From positions 1,200,755-1,264,754 of the forward strand of contig JAVSML010024699.1 of NCBI GenBank assembly GCA_038503035.1: DNA of 64,000 nt, read 5' to 3'. Within the stretch, counting starts at the first letter, position 1. Each line of letters opens with the position of its first letter. The DNA is from Crocodylus rhombifer. Taxonomy: Eukaryota; Chordata; Crocodylia; Crocodylidae. Below the pieces are notes generated by a model. It ran no database searches and had not been told where the DNA came from. It worked only from the letters and a program-made list of their open reading frames with translations. The position numbers and the translations under genes are program-made. Of the stretch, positions 11,141 through 22,002 are shown piece by piece.

Positions 11141-12495
11141 TCAACATTTTTTTTCCTCTGTACTTAAAAACAGATGACAATTTTTTTTTTTTTTATTAAT
11201 AGAAAATGCTGGGAGAAAAAGCAGTTTTCGGGAGACCAGAACTATTCATGACTACAGATTGAATCTGGCTGGGAAAAAAACTGAGAGGCAAAAGGAATTT
11301 AAAAAATATGGTGATGGCATGTTTCTATTTTTTTGTTTTGAAATTGACAAATGTAAAAAAAAAAAAAAGGGGGGGGGATTACATAACATGAAACGGAAAT
11401 TGAAATGTTTCATTTTGGTTCCCACAAAATGTTTCCAAGCAATGAAAAAACAAAGAAAGGAATTTTTGGTTCAGTTAAGCAAACCGAACATCTCTTATTG
11501 GCATTATCCTAATCAGGACTGCTACCAGCTGTGCAGATCACAAAACCAAAAATATTTGAAAACGGCATCAGATGATACAAACAAATCACTTAACTGAGTC
11601 CTTTTGGACTGGAACCTTATTTCAGGAGGCTTCTTTGTTCAAGCTATGTATTTGGAAAGAATCCTAGTGGTAGCTATCCGAGAAGGCAGGGTAAAAGCAA
11701 GAGGTGAAATAAATAATACTTTGTACTTTTGTTCTTTATGGGTCCTGCCCCACTGCTGAAGAACATGAAACCCAGACAAGTAATTTCAAATGTACCCCTG
11801 AGCCAAATAATCGTTTAATGACAATAGCCATGCTCTGTCATTTGGATGGGAGCATAAACACCCATTGCATTTGTCTTGTCTGAAAACACACTAATGAACT
11901 ATTTAGTATTATATTACTAAGAGCTCTTGATAGAATACAGCAATAGAACTGTATCCTAAAACATGCATAAATTGTCCCTGGAAGTTTGCAGTCACTTAAA
12001 TGTTAGTAGCTTGCTTTTAGTATTAACGTATTAAACCCTTGAAGCTGCTCCTAATAAAGACGATAGCAAAGCAGTGATTGACATCACTGGGAGCAAGATC
12101 CGACTCTAAATGAATACCAGCTTGATTCAAAATAGGCTTTCGTTTTACTTTAGAAAACTGTTTATACTAAGGGGATTTCCCCCCTCTATAGTTTGATATT
12201 CAGTTGTTTCCATCAAGTGGACACTCATGTAAACAAGATCATCTGTATTGCCCTGAAACTCATTCTATGCCAGTAACTTTAAACACAAATACCAGACGTA
12301 TATTTATATTGTCTGAGGTAAATGCTCACAACTGTATAAATGGCATCAATGGCCTATCTGTAATTAAGGCTGTGGGAGACATTCCAGCAAAGAGTCTCCA
12401 GTTGTTGAGGTTTATATCTCAGTGGTGAGGAAAACAAATTCACATCATGCTGTAATTTAGACTATAATTTCTTAACTAGAATTTTTATTTTTAGC
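11141..12495. other. Intergenic with homopolymer runs
   Basis: Contains a T-run at about 11180-11193 and an A-run followed by a G-run at about 11356-11378. No gene was recognised. Confidence 0.45.
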
Positions 12496-12660
12496 TTGTT
12501 TTATAGACTCCAGTCCCCTGATCCCACCACCTCTAAAACACAGAAATTTGACTTTGCATCTAGACTCAGATGTGAACTGGGCTTGGCTTGTTTCTGTGGG
12601 TTCATATACACACTCACTCACCGTACTTATAGTATCGTTAAATCAGCAGGAGCTCCCTGT
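12496..12660 (+). repeat. Dispersed repeat copy, partner of 21057-21361
   Basis: The stretch 'cctgatcccaccacctc', 'tttgcatctaga', 'cagatgtgaactggg' and 'tgtttctgtgggttcat' is matched in the same order on the minus strand at about 21210-21345. Both copies translate to similar peptides (SRLRCELGLACFCGF here, SRFRCELDLACFHGF there). This is the expected result of two diverged copies of one repeat; it is not proof of coding. Confidence 0.6.
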
Positions 12661-13389
12661 GCCACAGACATGCTGGATTATATTACTGTTCTGCTAATGG
12701 GACAGTCCCACACTTTTCTATCAATAAGTTATCTTCAATGAAATATGAAGTTTAAAAAACTAAGTTTTTCTCTTCTAGTTTACAAATTACTTTGTCTAAC
12801 AGAGTTTCCCACAGAAGCCAAGTCCAAGTTTCAGTGCTTTAGAAATTGAACTACTATCTAAATTGTCCTCAATATCATTGGATAATTCTATAGATAGGTA
12901 AAATGGGGAAAAAGTCGTAAAGAAATCTCAAAATTATGATGGCAAAGCAAATGACTTAAGCTTCTTCCTTGTGGTTATAATAAGGTTACTTGAACCTCTA
13001 GTGGGGGTAGTGTTACCCTTGAAGTGAGAGTTAATTGAGAATTGTTGTATTCACTAGTGTGCAATGGGCTAAGTAGTTATTCCACAGCAAACTCACTCTA
13101 GCAACTCATGAAGCTGGAAAAGCTAGGGAGATGGCATAATTGGCATCCATGATAAGCACTTGAATCTATCCAGCTTTTACTTGCCCGTATTTGTTCGTAT
13201 ACTGCTTCAAGGACAAGGGCAGGATACATCAAAATGGGAATCTGCTCATAAAGAATGTGGCATTCCCTTTGAATATTTATCCCTGTATTTAAAAGGGGTC
13301 TCTCCCTACTTTACAAAAAGTCTGGTTGGGAAGTGAAAAGTTGGGAAGAACTGACTCTCTGCACCTCCTAATAGTTCAAATTGGGACAA
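12661..13389. other. Intergenic, nothing recognised
   Basis: No domain or repeat identified. Confidence 0.4.
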
Positions 13390-14240
13390 TAGTCCATAGT
13401 AATGCAGGAGTATTCAATACATATTTTATTTCTGTGTTTGTGGGGGGGAAAACATGATGCATTAGTGTCATGTGATGACAACATCCTTTCCATTCAAGCA
13501 GGAACTCAGAAGATATTAAGCTGTAGCTGTTAAACCTAGGCATTGTGAAACAGCATATTCAGCTAACTTTCTTCCAAAAGAGTTGGAAAGAGTTTTCTGG
13601 ACAACTTTCTGGATCATTCATTGAGCATTCAAAGCAGGCTTGAAACATGGGAGACATTTCAGAGGGCTGGGAGACAGCCACAGTCATCACTGTTCAAAAA
13701 ACAGGATGACCTGGGTAACCCATCAGGCTGATATCAACCCTGAGATGTTTAATGGCTAACATGGGACTTGATTAGAGTTAAAAGAGGGTAATATAAGAAA
13801 TGCTTATCAACAGGGACTTAGGGAAAACAGTGTCAACCTAAGTTATTTTGTTTATTAAAAGGTAATAGCATTGATGTATTGGTAATCCATTTGAATTCTG
13901 TGAGGCATTTGCTTGAGATAATTAGATGAAGAAACGAGAAAGGAACAAACTCAACAGTGAGTAGCATAAAAACTGGCTGACGGATCCCATGTAATTATCA
14001 ATGAGAAAACATCATCAAGCTGCTGCGATCCTAGTGGGATCCCAACCAGAACTGGTTCTTGGTCCTATGCTACTTGTATTACTGAAAACAAAATCATTGC
14101 TGGAGACATTTGCCAAGAAAACAGATGACAGGCAATTAGTAATGAGGAACACATCTCATGTGAAGCAGTTGAGACCATTTGGCAAGCTGAATGCAAGCAA
14201 CCCCTATATCTCAATTTCAGTTCCCCATTAGGCAAGTAAA
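13390..14240 (+). mobile_element. Ancient CR1/L3-like LINE, RT fragment
   Basis: The translation is full of stops and shifts but keeps CR1 RT landmarks in order: LFNTYF-like (about 13405), a TWETFQRAGRQPQ region with 'VIPVFKK'-like remains (about 13645-13705), a weak 'LGNP' counterpart of the usual 'PGNYRPISL', and LVGSQPELVLGPMLL (about 14028-14080) in place of 'SGVPQGSVLGP..F'. A matching downstream fragment appears at 15590-15725, so the copy was probably interrupted. Confidence 0.55.
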
Positions 14241-14469
14241 TAGTACATACAGGGCTAAAGTTAGTTGCCTAAGTGATGATAAGGGCTACTTATATGCATT
14301 TAAGTGCTACACTGAATGTGCAACTTGACTTGTCTTTCTGAACATGTTCAGGACCATTAAACTTTGGACTAAAAGGTGGGAGGGTCCTCCCCATCTTTCT
14401 GAACCTCCCCAGTGCCACTGGTCCTAACTGCTTCTTAAACAGCTAACTTTGGCTGTGTGTTATTTATGT

Positions 14470-15535
14470 GCCTAAAGGGTGGAAATGAATTTGGGCTTAT
14501 GCCTTTCATAACACCCAAAGGTATTTGTACGTCTAGGAAGGAAGAACTCAGGCCATACTGTGGGGGAGGAGGGGAGCAGGTGGCCCCCGAAACCCCACGC
14601 CCCCTTGCTAAACAGCCTGTGTGATGCCCCTCGGCACAAATTGCCAGGGTGGGAACACTCACCATCCACAGGTGTGTCTGGAAGAAAGGCCCTGAGGCAG
14701 TTCTGTCCACTATAAAGGAGACGCCGAAGGCAGCTGGAAAGGAGGAACCGGAAGCAAGCGGCGGCGGTGCAGATGTCGGCAGGATCACCTGGGCATGGAC
14801 AAAGGTAGCCCGGAGGCACGGGAGGACCTTCTGGGGTAAGGGCAAACCCCAATGAGACCTGGGATCTGGGAAGGAACCGCCCCAGCGCAGACACTGACAG
14901 TTCTGGACCAGTGAGCCCGGCTGGGCTCGGCAGAAGCCAGTGAGCCGTATTCCTTCTAATAGGGGGGCACTCACAGCAGGGAAGGTGCCGCCACTGCGAT
15001 GGAGAGGGCCCAGTGGACCCCGCAAGCCCTGGAGCAAGTTGATTACTTAAACAGAAGCCTGAGGAGGGGTGTTAGCCACACAGCGGACAGGGAAAGACTG
15101 GGGAGGCCCACAAAAAGGTCCAGGCGGCTTCCAGGCTCTGGGGAATCCCTGGCTGTTAGCATTGAGTTGTTTTTGCCTACTTTGATTTACGGATCCCGGG
15201 CACGATATCTTGGCAAGGAGGCTGAGCGGACTGTTGCTCAACCCCGTGGAGGTACGGGCGAGGGTGTGGGGCAGAGGAGCCCTCGACAACGTGGGACCCC
15301 TGGGACCCAAGAGTCTCATCTGTGGACTGGCACGCACCCGATTATCAACACTGAACCAGGAGGTCATCAAAGTCGTGGCAGGTGATCCAGAGGCATCCAG
15401 CCTGCAGAGGAGCAGCTCCTGGTAAAGTACCCTGAGGACAGTCCCCAAATCAGGGGGGTGGAGACTGCGGCAAGTAGCAGTGTCATCGGACCCCCCCCCC
15501 CCCCCCGACACATACCTACAGGCATGGAAATTCTA
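14470..15535 (+). mobile_element. GC-rich unclassified element, possible LTR-type promoter region
   Basis: Base composition changes sharply to GC-rich at about 14550 and returns at about 15535. A TATA-like 'actataaagg' lies at about 14709. Downstream, an open frame from Met at 14999 to 15385 encodes a basic, Arg-rich product starting MERAQWTPQALEQVDYLN, with no domain I recognise. The order promoter, leader, open frame would suit an LTR retroelement 5' end, but no matching second LTR or target duplication was found. It sits between two old CR1 fragments (13390-14240 and 15590-15725) that may be one copy. Confidence 0.35.
15491..15506. repeat. Poly-C run, 16 bases
   Basis: Sixteen consecutive C residues after 'gtcatcgga'. 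It marks the right part of the GC-rich element. Homopolymer length is prone to sequencing error. Confidence 0.9.
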
Positions 15536-15589
15536 TCCTAGAAAACAATGACTTTGTCACAACTCTCCTGCCTCTTTCAATCAGCTGAA

Positions 15590-15725
15590 TGTGAGATCCC
15601 AATACAATGCTGTGGGCAAACAGACTAATGTGATCCTTTGATATATAAAAAAGAATAATATCAAGGTGGAGCAGAATGATTGTATTTCCTCTGCATTTAG
15701 CACTGTTACAACCACATATGGAGTA
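15590..15725 (+). mobile_element. Old CR1 fragment, RT thumb region
   Basis: Contains 'gcaaacagactaatgtgatc', 'atatataaaaaagaa' and 'ccacatatggagta', the decayed equivalents of the CR1 sequence for 'ANxxLxxIxKx...PLYxALVRPHLEY'. It plausibly continues the 13390-14240 copy. Confidence 0.5.
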
Positions 15726-15775
15726 GTAGAACTAGTTCTGGTGTTCATGATCCAAGGAGGATCATGCTTGGGTGG

Positions 15776-15850
15776 GATGGGCTCCACCTTTCCCCTAAGG
15801 TAAGCGTGTGTTCTCTTCTAGGTTGGCGGATCTCCTCCGGCAGGCTTTAA
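15776..15850 (+). pseudogene. CR1 ORF1 C-terminal remnant (esterase block V)
   Basis: The sequence reads Asp-Gly-Leu-His-Leu-Ser-Pro (Asp codon 15776-15778, His codon 15785-15787), the block that supplies the Asp and His of the SGNH/GDSL esterase domain found in CR1 ORF1 proteins. After a frame change it ends SSRLADLLRQALN and a stop at about 15850. The same end (SARLANLL..TLN) is present in the other long CR1 at 33213. Unlike that copy, the His is retained here. The Ser and Asn blocks are missing. Confidence 0.65.
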
Positions 15851-15857
15851 ACTAGGC

Positions 15858-16676
15858 TTGTCGGGGGAAGGGGAAGATGAGGGAGGAGGAAGCCTTGGAC
15901 CGCTAAACCAAGCAGCACTCACAAGTACAGCCCAGTCTAGATCGACGAGCAGAACATACACACAGGTAAGCAACAGGGACCAGGGCAATGCTGTGATTAG
16001 GGGGCCAGTGCACACATCCACAGGAGGCCTCAAATGCCTCTACATAAATGCTCGTAGTGTGGGAAACAAGCAGGAGGAACTTACCCTCTTGCTAGCTGAC
16101 ACCAACCCAGACATAGTGGGGCTCACTGAAATGTGGTGGGACCCAACGCATGACTGGGCAGTGAATATCAAGGGCTATAGGCTGTATAGGAGGGACTGGA
16201 CAGGGAGGAAAGGCAGGGGTGTGGCACTCTACTTCAAGGAGGAATGCACAGAGTCAGAGGAGGGGCACGTGGAAGTGCTCTGGGTTAGAATACAAGGCAG
16301 TCGAGGGGAAAGAGACTTAATGGTGGGGGTCTATTACAGACCACCCAACCAAGGGGAAGAACTAGACCAGGAATTCTTAAGTCAGCTCATGGAGGTAATT
16401 AGCTCAAAGGACGTGGTCATCATGGGTGACTTGAACTTTCCAGACATCTGCTGGAAAGAGCAACCAGCCAGGTCTGACCACTCACATAGGTTCCTAGCCA
16501 AAATGCAGGACCTCCATCTAACCCAGGAGGTGCACAGCCCCACCAGGGGAGATGCCTTGTTGGACCTGGTGCTGGCCACGGGTGATGACCTGGTGAGGGG
16601 TCTGTGGGTGCTTGACTACGTGGGGGACAGTGATCATCACCTGCTGGAATTCACCATCCAGTGCAAGGTGGCATAG
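15858..16676 (+). pseudogene. CR1 ORF2 apurinic-like endonuclease domain
   Basis: An open stretch of 272 codons containing the whole AP-endonuclease-like domain that nicks target DNA to prime reverse transcription. Counting from Met at 15858, the expected catalytic and metal/phosphate-contacting residues are visible: Asn64 in LYINARSVGNK, Glu91 in LTEMWWD, the GRGVALYF strand near 119-126, YYRPP near 159-163, Asp191 and Asn193 in MGDLNFPD, and Asp259-His260 in GDSDHHLL. The reading frame then shifts at about 16665 into the linker. The original protein may have started slightly upstream or at this Met. The domain looks biochemically complete, but the element as a whole is broken. Confidence 0.8.
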
Positions 16677-18260
16677 ATTTCAGGAGGGCGGACTTCAATG
16701 AGCTAAGGAGAATAGTTGGGGAAGCACTGAGGTCCCGGAGGGGAGGGGAGCCAGGTGTCCAAGAAGAGTGGTTGCTCCTTACGGAGATGATCCTCCAAGC
16801 CCAAAGTGAGGTAATCCCAACACGGATCAAAGGGAGCAGGAGGGCACATAAGCCCCCGTGGCTCACCAAAAGCATCCAGGAATGTCTCCTAGCAAAAAGG
16901 GAGGCGTACACCCAATGGAAGGGAGGGGCCATCATCAGGGAGGATTATACTGTGGTTGCTCGGGGATGTAGGGGGCAGTCAGGAAGGCCAAGGCGGAGAT
17001 GAGACTGGGACTAGCTTCCTGGATCAAGGACAACAAGAAGTCCTTTTTTTAAATACCTGGGGGGCAAAAAGAAGGTACCGGGTAACGTGGGCCCCCGCAA
17101 GACACACTAGGAAATTTGGTTATCACACCAGATGACAAAGCTAACCTATTTAACAACTTCTTTGCCTCCATTTTCCTGAGCAAGGACCAGATCAGCCCCC
17201 CCACTGGGCTGCCCTCAGGCCCCAGGGGAGGTGCATCTAGGCCAAGGGTCAGTGAGGATCTAGTCAGGGAACTTCTGGAGGGACTGGATGTATTTAATCA
17301 GCTGGTCCAAATGATCTCCACCGCAGAGCGCTGAGGGAATTGGCTGAGGTCATTGCGGGACCCCTGGCACAGCTTTATGAGCACTTATGGTGCTCTGGTG
17401 TGGTGCCAGAGGACTGGAAGAGGGCCAGTGTCATTCCCATCTTCAAAAAGCGGAGGAAGGAGGACCCGGGGAACTATAGGCCAGTTAGTCTTACCTCGAT
17501 CCTGGGTAAGGTTTTTGAGAGAATTATTCTGGCACATGTCCAGGAGGGGCCAGCAGGGGAGATTATGCTTAGGGGCAACCAACACGGGTTCATTAGAGGC
17601 AGGTCCTGTCAGACCAACCTAGTGGCCTTCTGTGACCAGGTCACAAAATCTCTAGATGCAGGAGTAGCAGTGGACATAGTCTTTTTGGACTTTCGGAAGG
17701 CCTTCAACACTGTCCCTCACCCCGTTCTCATTAAGAAACTGGGGGACCATGGTGTCGACACCTACACAGTCAAATGGGTCACCAACTGGCTGGAGGGCTG
17801 CACCCGGAGAGTGATGGTGGATGGGTCATTTTCGACCTGGAGGGATGTGGGCAGTGGGGTCCCCCAGGGCTCGGTCCTCGGGCCCACACTGTTCAACATC
17901 TTCATCAGCGACTTGAATGAGGGGGTAAAAAGCACCCTGTTCACATTTGCTGATGACACTAAGATGTGGGGGGATGTGGGCACGTTAGAAGGAAGGAATA
18001 CGCTACAGTCGGACCTAGACAGGTTACAGGGGTGGGCAGACGAGAACAGGACGGGATGCAACACTGACAAGTGCAAGGTGATGCACCTGGGGAGGAACAA
18101 CCAGTACCATACCTACAGGCTGGGGAACTCCCTTCTCGTCAGTGCAGAGGCAGAAAAAGGTCTTGGAGTCATCATCGATGCCAAGATGAACATGGGCCGG
18201 CTGTGTGGGGATGCAGTCAGGAAGGCCAACCACACCTTGTCATGCATCCTCTACATCTAG
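16661..18260 (+). pseudogene. CR1 ORF2 reverse transcriptase, frameshifted and lacking its C-terminus
   Basis: Three consecutive frame segments continue ORF2: 16661-17002 (linker, RRADFNELRRIVGEAL), 17116-17334 (LFNNFFASIF, LVRELLEGL) and 17340-18260 (main RT). Counting from Met at 17340, the last segment holds NYRPVSLTSI (45-54), the motif-A aspartate Asp117 in VFLDFRKAF, SGVPQGSVLGP (172-182) and the catalytic FADDTK (203-208), so the metal-binding aspartates are intact. It stops at residue 306, where CR1 proteins normally continue for more than 100 residues. At least three frame changes and the missing tail make it non-functional as it stands. Confidence 0.85.
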
Positions 18261-19149
18261 GTGCTTTCATGAAGAGTTGTCATAGGGCTCAGACAGAGTC
18301 AGTTACATCTCTTACAATAGCCTACAATATCTTTGCTAATATTTGCTAAGTTATTTTGGGCTCTTTTAGTTCTGATGGGAAGCTAATGCAAATCTTCTCT
18401 GTAAGATTGTATTTATGATTCATTCACCCATGGTCCAAAACATCCCATTCTGGCCTTGTGCTGGGACAACTGTAACAAGAAATTTCACACTGGAGGATAA
18501 AGTTTCTCATTTCTCAGCAACTTGATGATCTGTACAGTAAGTCTGGTATCTAGGGAACATAAATGTGATGTACCATAAATGAAAGCTTAGTAATTTTACA
18601 AGAAAGAAGCAAAATGCAACACCTTGAGACCTGAAAGCTGACACCCTTGCTCCAGCCTTTTGTTTTGAGCCAAATCTGCATGCTCACAAAGCAGTCTCAA
18701 CACAAGAGAAATTCCTGGCCCAGGAGAGCCTTCCATCACCCACCCTCCTGTGAAATATGAAACATCATAACAAGAAAGAAGGTTAATTCAACTTCCTGCT
18801 TGCCATCTCACAACTCGGAGGTAAATAAACTGCTCCAATTTTTATTTGAGCCCATTTTGCATAAAATGAACTTTTCCAACCATGAGATCTTACACTGCCT
18901 TTCAGCTGTCCTGTGAAACATGAATTTTCATTTCCACCTGGGAGAAATTTTACCATCTTTGCACTCTGTCATCTCTTCCCCAGTCTATTTCTTTTTCCTT
19001 CTGCTTCAGTCCTTCTAGCCTGTCTCACTCTCCCTTTGCCCATACTGACCCCTCAGGGTCTGCACCCTCTTTCTGTCCTGTGTTTCCTCCCTTCTCACCC
19101 TCAAGTGGCTTGCTCCTGGGTAGAAGCATTACAAAAGGCAGATTGTCCC
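18261..19149. other. Intergenic, partly pyrimidine-rich
   Basis: A sharp change from GC-rich LINE to AT-rich sequence occurs at about 18250. A C/T-rich stretch (about 18960-19110) resembles the one at 10371-10740. No gene was seen. Confidence 0.4.
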
Positions 19150-19254
19150 TGATTCTATCAGGTCTGATGTGGGGTTTTCCAGGAGTTTGTCCTGTGTCTG
19201 GTATAGTTTAATATCTTCATGAATGGGACAGCCAGGTGAACTTGTAGACACTCT

Positions 19255-19705
19255 GAGTGCAGCCCCACAACTGAGGATTTCATTTTCCCTGGGGACAAAC
19301 AGCAGCGGCACAATATGTGCCACTGCTACTTGTCCCCAGAGAACACTCTGGCACATGGCATGTTATCCCAGGTGGGGAAGGGGAAGCTGGGGCCCCGGGG
19401 TACTGGCTCCAGCAGCCTTACCTGGGGCCCTGGGTGCCTTTGGGGGCTGCAGCCACAATATCCTGGCATCAGGGAGCCTGGTCAGCACCTGGAACGTGGC
19501 TCTGACCAGCCAGGCTCCAGTTTTGGGTGGTGCACGCTACCGCCATGTGCACTGCCCTGCTTTTTTTAGATATGGGCTCTTTTGATGACAGGATCTCCCA
19601 GTGTAAAAAAACCCAGAACCCTGAGCTGCAAATTAGCAACATGGGCTTTATGTGTGGCGTCTGCAGTGCCGTATACTGCGCACACGCATTCATCTGGATG
19701 CACCC
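19255..19705. mobile_element. Inserted element with weak terminal inverted repeats
   Basis: This GC-rich block interrupts the CR1 at 19150-20590. Its right end, reverse complemented, begins 'gggtgcatccagatg', close to the terminus of the element at 51098-51829 ('gggtgcatctccatg'). Its left end, 'gagtgcagcccc', is a weaker match. Frames inside it show no transposase. The CR1 reading resumes at about 19723 after the block, supporting insertion, although some CR1 codons are also lost. Confidence 0.4.
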
Positions 19706-20110
19706 GCTGAAGGGTAAGCCTAGGATTCAAAATGACCTTGATAAGATGGAGAAATGGTCCCAAATTAATCAACTGAAATTCAATAAGGACATGTGAAAAA
19801 TCCTGCACTTGGAATGGAGCAGTTGCACACAGAAATACAGACCCGGGAAGAACTACTTAGGTTGCAGTACTCCAGCAGGCTATAAGCTGAATATGAGTCA
19901 AGAGTCTGCTCTTGTTGCAAAAAAAAAGAAGCCAATAATATATTGGGCTGTATTAACAGGAGTGTCACTTGCAAGTCAAGGGACATGATTTTCCACTCTA
20001 TTCAGCAGTGATGGGACCTCACTTGGAGTACTGTGCCCAGTTTTGGACTCCAAGCTTCAAGAAAGTTGAACAAGTTAGGAAGAGTCCAGACACAAGCAAC
20101 AAACAATCAT

Positions 20111-20158
20111 CTTCGGACTAGATGATCTGCTCAGGTCCCTTCTGACCCTAGAAACTAT
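20111..20158 (+). mobile_element. Minimal CR1 3' tail nested within an older CR1
   Basis: The bases 'ggactagatgatctgctcag', 'gtcccttctgaccctaga' and 'aactatgaaa' form a bare CR1 3' terminus inside the RT coding part of another CR1. Host CR1 reading continues on both sides (DTSNKQ before, a KLVEAWEIQ/ENRLKELG region after). It is an extremely 5'-truncated insertion of about 48 bases, very similar to the tail at the start of the window. Confidence 0.7.
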
Positions 20159-20590
20159 GAAAAAATTAGTAGAGGCCTGGGAAATACAATTTACAGAAAA
20201 CAGGCTGAAAGAACTGGGATTATTTAATCCAGAAAAGAGAAGACTGAGGGGGAATTTGATAGCCATCTTCAAATACCTGAAGAGTGGTATCACAGAGGAT
20301 GAAGACAGGCTGTTCTCTCTGGCTGCAGGGGACAAGACAAGGAGCCATGGTCTTGGATTGCAGCAAGAGAAATTTAGGCTGCGTATTAGGAATAACTTTA
20401 TCAGCTATGTGGCTGGTTAAGCATTGGAACAGGCTCCCCAGAGTGGTTGTGGAATCTCCATCCTTAGAAGTTAAGCCATATTTATCTATGGTTTTATTTA
20501 TGATGGTTTAGTCAGGGATGATCCTGCCGTGAACAAGGAGTTGGACAAGAGGACCTACTGAGGTCCCTTCCAGCCTTACTGACTCTTAAT

Positions 20591-21056
20591 TTCAACTCTG
20601 TTGCTATACTGACCCCTATCTACCAGAAGAAGAAACCTCTGGAAAATTCCTGTACAGTTCCTGCCTATTCTGCAGTACTGATCTGGAGCATGCTTGGTTG
20701 TTTGGTGGAAATGATGCATGCAGCCTGCTTGGCAGGGAGGAACTGTGCAGGAATGAGACATGCCCAGTGCAAATAATCTTCTTGAGAACAGTCACTAATA
20801 GACATCTGTAAGGCATGTGCCAATTGCAGTGCTGTAACATGGACAAATTTAGATAGATTTTGCTTACGATACCAAAAGGCACATCTTTGACAGAAGGTTG
20901 GTACCTGATACCAGCATAACTCCTCTGCTGTTTTCATGTCCCTGCTTCAAAGCACTGAAGCAATACAATTCCTCAGTGAAACGGCTGTAAGTGGTTTTCC
21001 CCCCAGTGGTAAAAATAACAACAGAGTTTTCCCTGAACCTCACAGTTAGAAACGGA
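20591..21056. other. Intergenic, nothing recognised
   Basis: No repeat or exon identified. Confidence 0.4.
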
Positions 21057-21361
21057 ACAATTGGGGTTTTTTTTGCTCAGGCATACCAGAAAAATGCAGC
21101 CTGAGGCAGGCATTCGGCATGGAAAATTTCAGCCTGAACAATTAGAATTTGGCCAAACTATAAGCAACCCAAAGCAGGGTATTTATAATGGAAAGTACGG
21201 AGCAACCTTAACAGCAGATGCAAGTCTGTGTGTGTGGCTGGAGATGAACCCATGGAAACAGGCCAAGTCCAGTTCACATCTGAATCTAGATGCAAAGCTG
21301 AATTTTCTATGTTTTAGAGGTGATGGGATCAGGAGATTGGATTCACACATTAGCGTGCACA
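21057..21361 (-). repeat. Dispersed repeat copy, partner of 12496-12660
   Basis: Read on the minus strand, 'cctgatcccatcacctc', 'tttgcatctagattc', 'agatgtgaactggac' and 'ccatgggttcat' match the 12496-12660 copy in order. Beyond the shared part it continues with 'ttggccaaattctaat' and 'aggctgaaattttccat'. The family was not identified. Confidence 0.55.
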
Positions 21362-21378
21362 TTTGCCAATGTGTGTTC

Positions 21379-22002
21379 AGGGGTAGACCTGGGGCGATGT
21401 GGTGGTGTAGCTGCACCCCTGTTTGATTGGGAGGTGCGTGTGCAGGGACCTTTCTGAGCTTGCCAGCATGTTATAACAGCTGCTGCCAGAGCTCTGGATG
21501 CTGTCAGCCCTGAGCTCACTAGCTGGTTGGCATGGAGTCTGGCACAGCCCCTGCTTTCATGCAGTTCTAGAGCCCAGGAGGTGAACAGCACCACTGTTTG
21601 CCCTTCCTTTCCCCACTCAAGGCCCCCCACACTGAAATCAGCAGCAGCAGGGGAGAAGAGGGGACGAACAGTGGCAACACCCAGCCTCTGTGCTCTGGAG
21701 CTGAATGAGTGCACGGGGCTGAGAGCAGTCCCTGCTTGTCACCTCTTTTCCCATGCCGCTGAACTCAGGAGGTGGGAGGAAAGGAGAGGGCAAATAGCAG
21801 TTGAGTTAACCCCTGGGCTCTGGAGCTGCATGAAAACAGGGACTCCAGCCAGCCCCTGCACTGACGAGGTGGTGAGCACAGAGCTCGCAGCACATGAGCT
21901 GTGCTGTGCTGTGCAGGCAGTGAGTTCAGACTGAGTATACGCTGCACTGCTGAAGGGGGTATGGCGACACCCCCCCCCTCGCTGCAATCCTGGATCATCC
22001 CA
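21379..22002. mobile_element. Fold-back DNA element, copy A
   Basis: The ends 'aggggtagacctggggc' and 'aatcctggatcatccc' are rough inverted repeats. Internally, 'gctttcatgcagttctagag' (about 21549) is complementary to 'tctggagctgcatgaaaaca' (about 21819), with further pairing between 'aacagcaccactgtttgccc' and the matching sequence around 21785-21800. The same plan and sequence recur at 38691-39294. No transposase frame was seen; it is probably a non-autonomous DNA transposon. A C-run lies near 21970. Confidence 0.6.

Larger units (their letters stand above)
15735..18255 (+). mobile_element. Younger CR1 LINE, truncated at both ends
   Basis: Carries the end of ORF1 (about 15776-15850), then ORF2 endonuclease and reverse transcriptase. 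Homology stops at about 18250, straight after the peptide KANHTLSC. The rest of the RT tail, the 3' UTR and the CR1 terminal repeat are missing. LINEs normally lose their 5' end and keep the 3' end, so this copy has either been cut by a later deletion or joined to foreign sequence. Codon integrity is far better than in the neighbouring old CR1 copies. Confidence 0.85.
19150..20590 (+). mobile_element. Old CR1 LINE 3' half with two internal insertions
   Basis: Left piece (about 19150-19254): remains of 'GxPQGSVLGPxLFNIFINDL' (GFPGVCPVSGIV, then 'tttaatatcttcatgaa'). Middle piece (19723-20110): NDLDKMEKWSQINQLKFN followed by a 'KILHLE' counterpart of the usual 'KVLHLG', and 'PHLEYCAQFWTPSF'-like remains. 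Right piece (20159-20590): AEEx-like NRLKELGLFNPEKRRLRG, a long tail, and a 3' end 'gaggtcccttccagcctt'. A TIR element (19255-19705) and a second CR1 tail (20111-20158) interrupt it. Confidence 0.75.

Noticed and set aside
14435..15037. 200-codon minus-strand frame in the GC-rich element
   Set aside because: No recognised domain and it lies opposite the more plausible plus-strand promoter and frame; composition explains its length.
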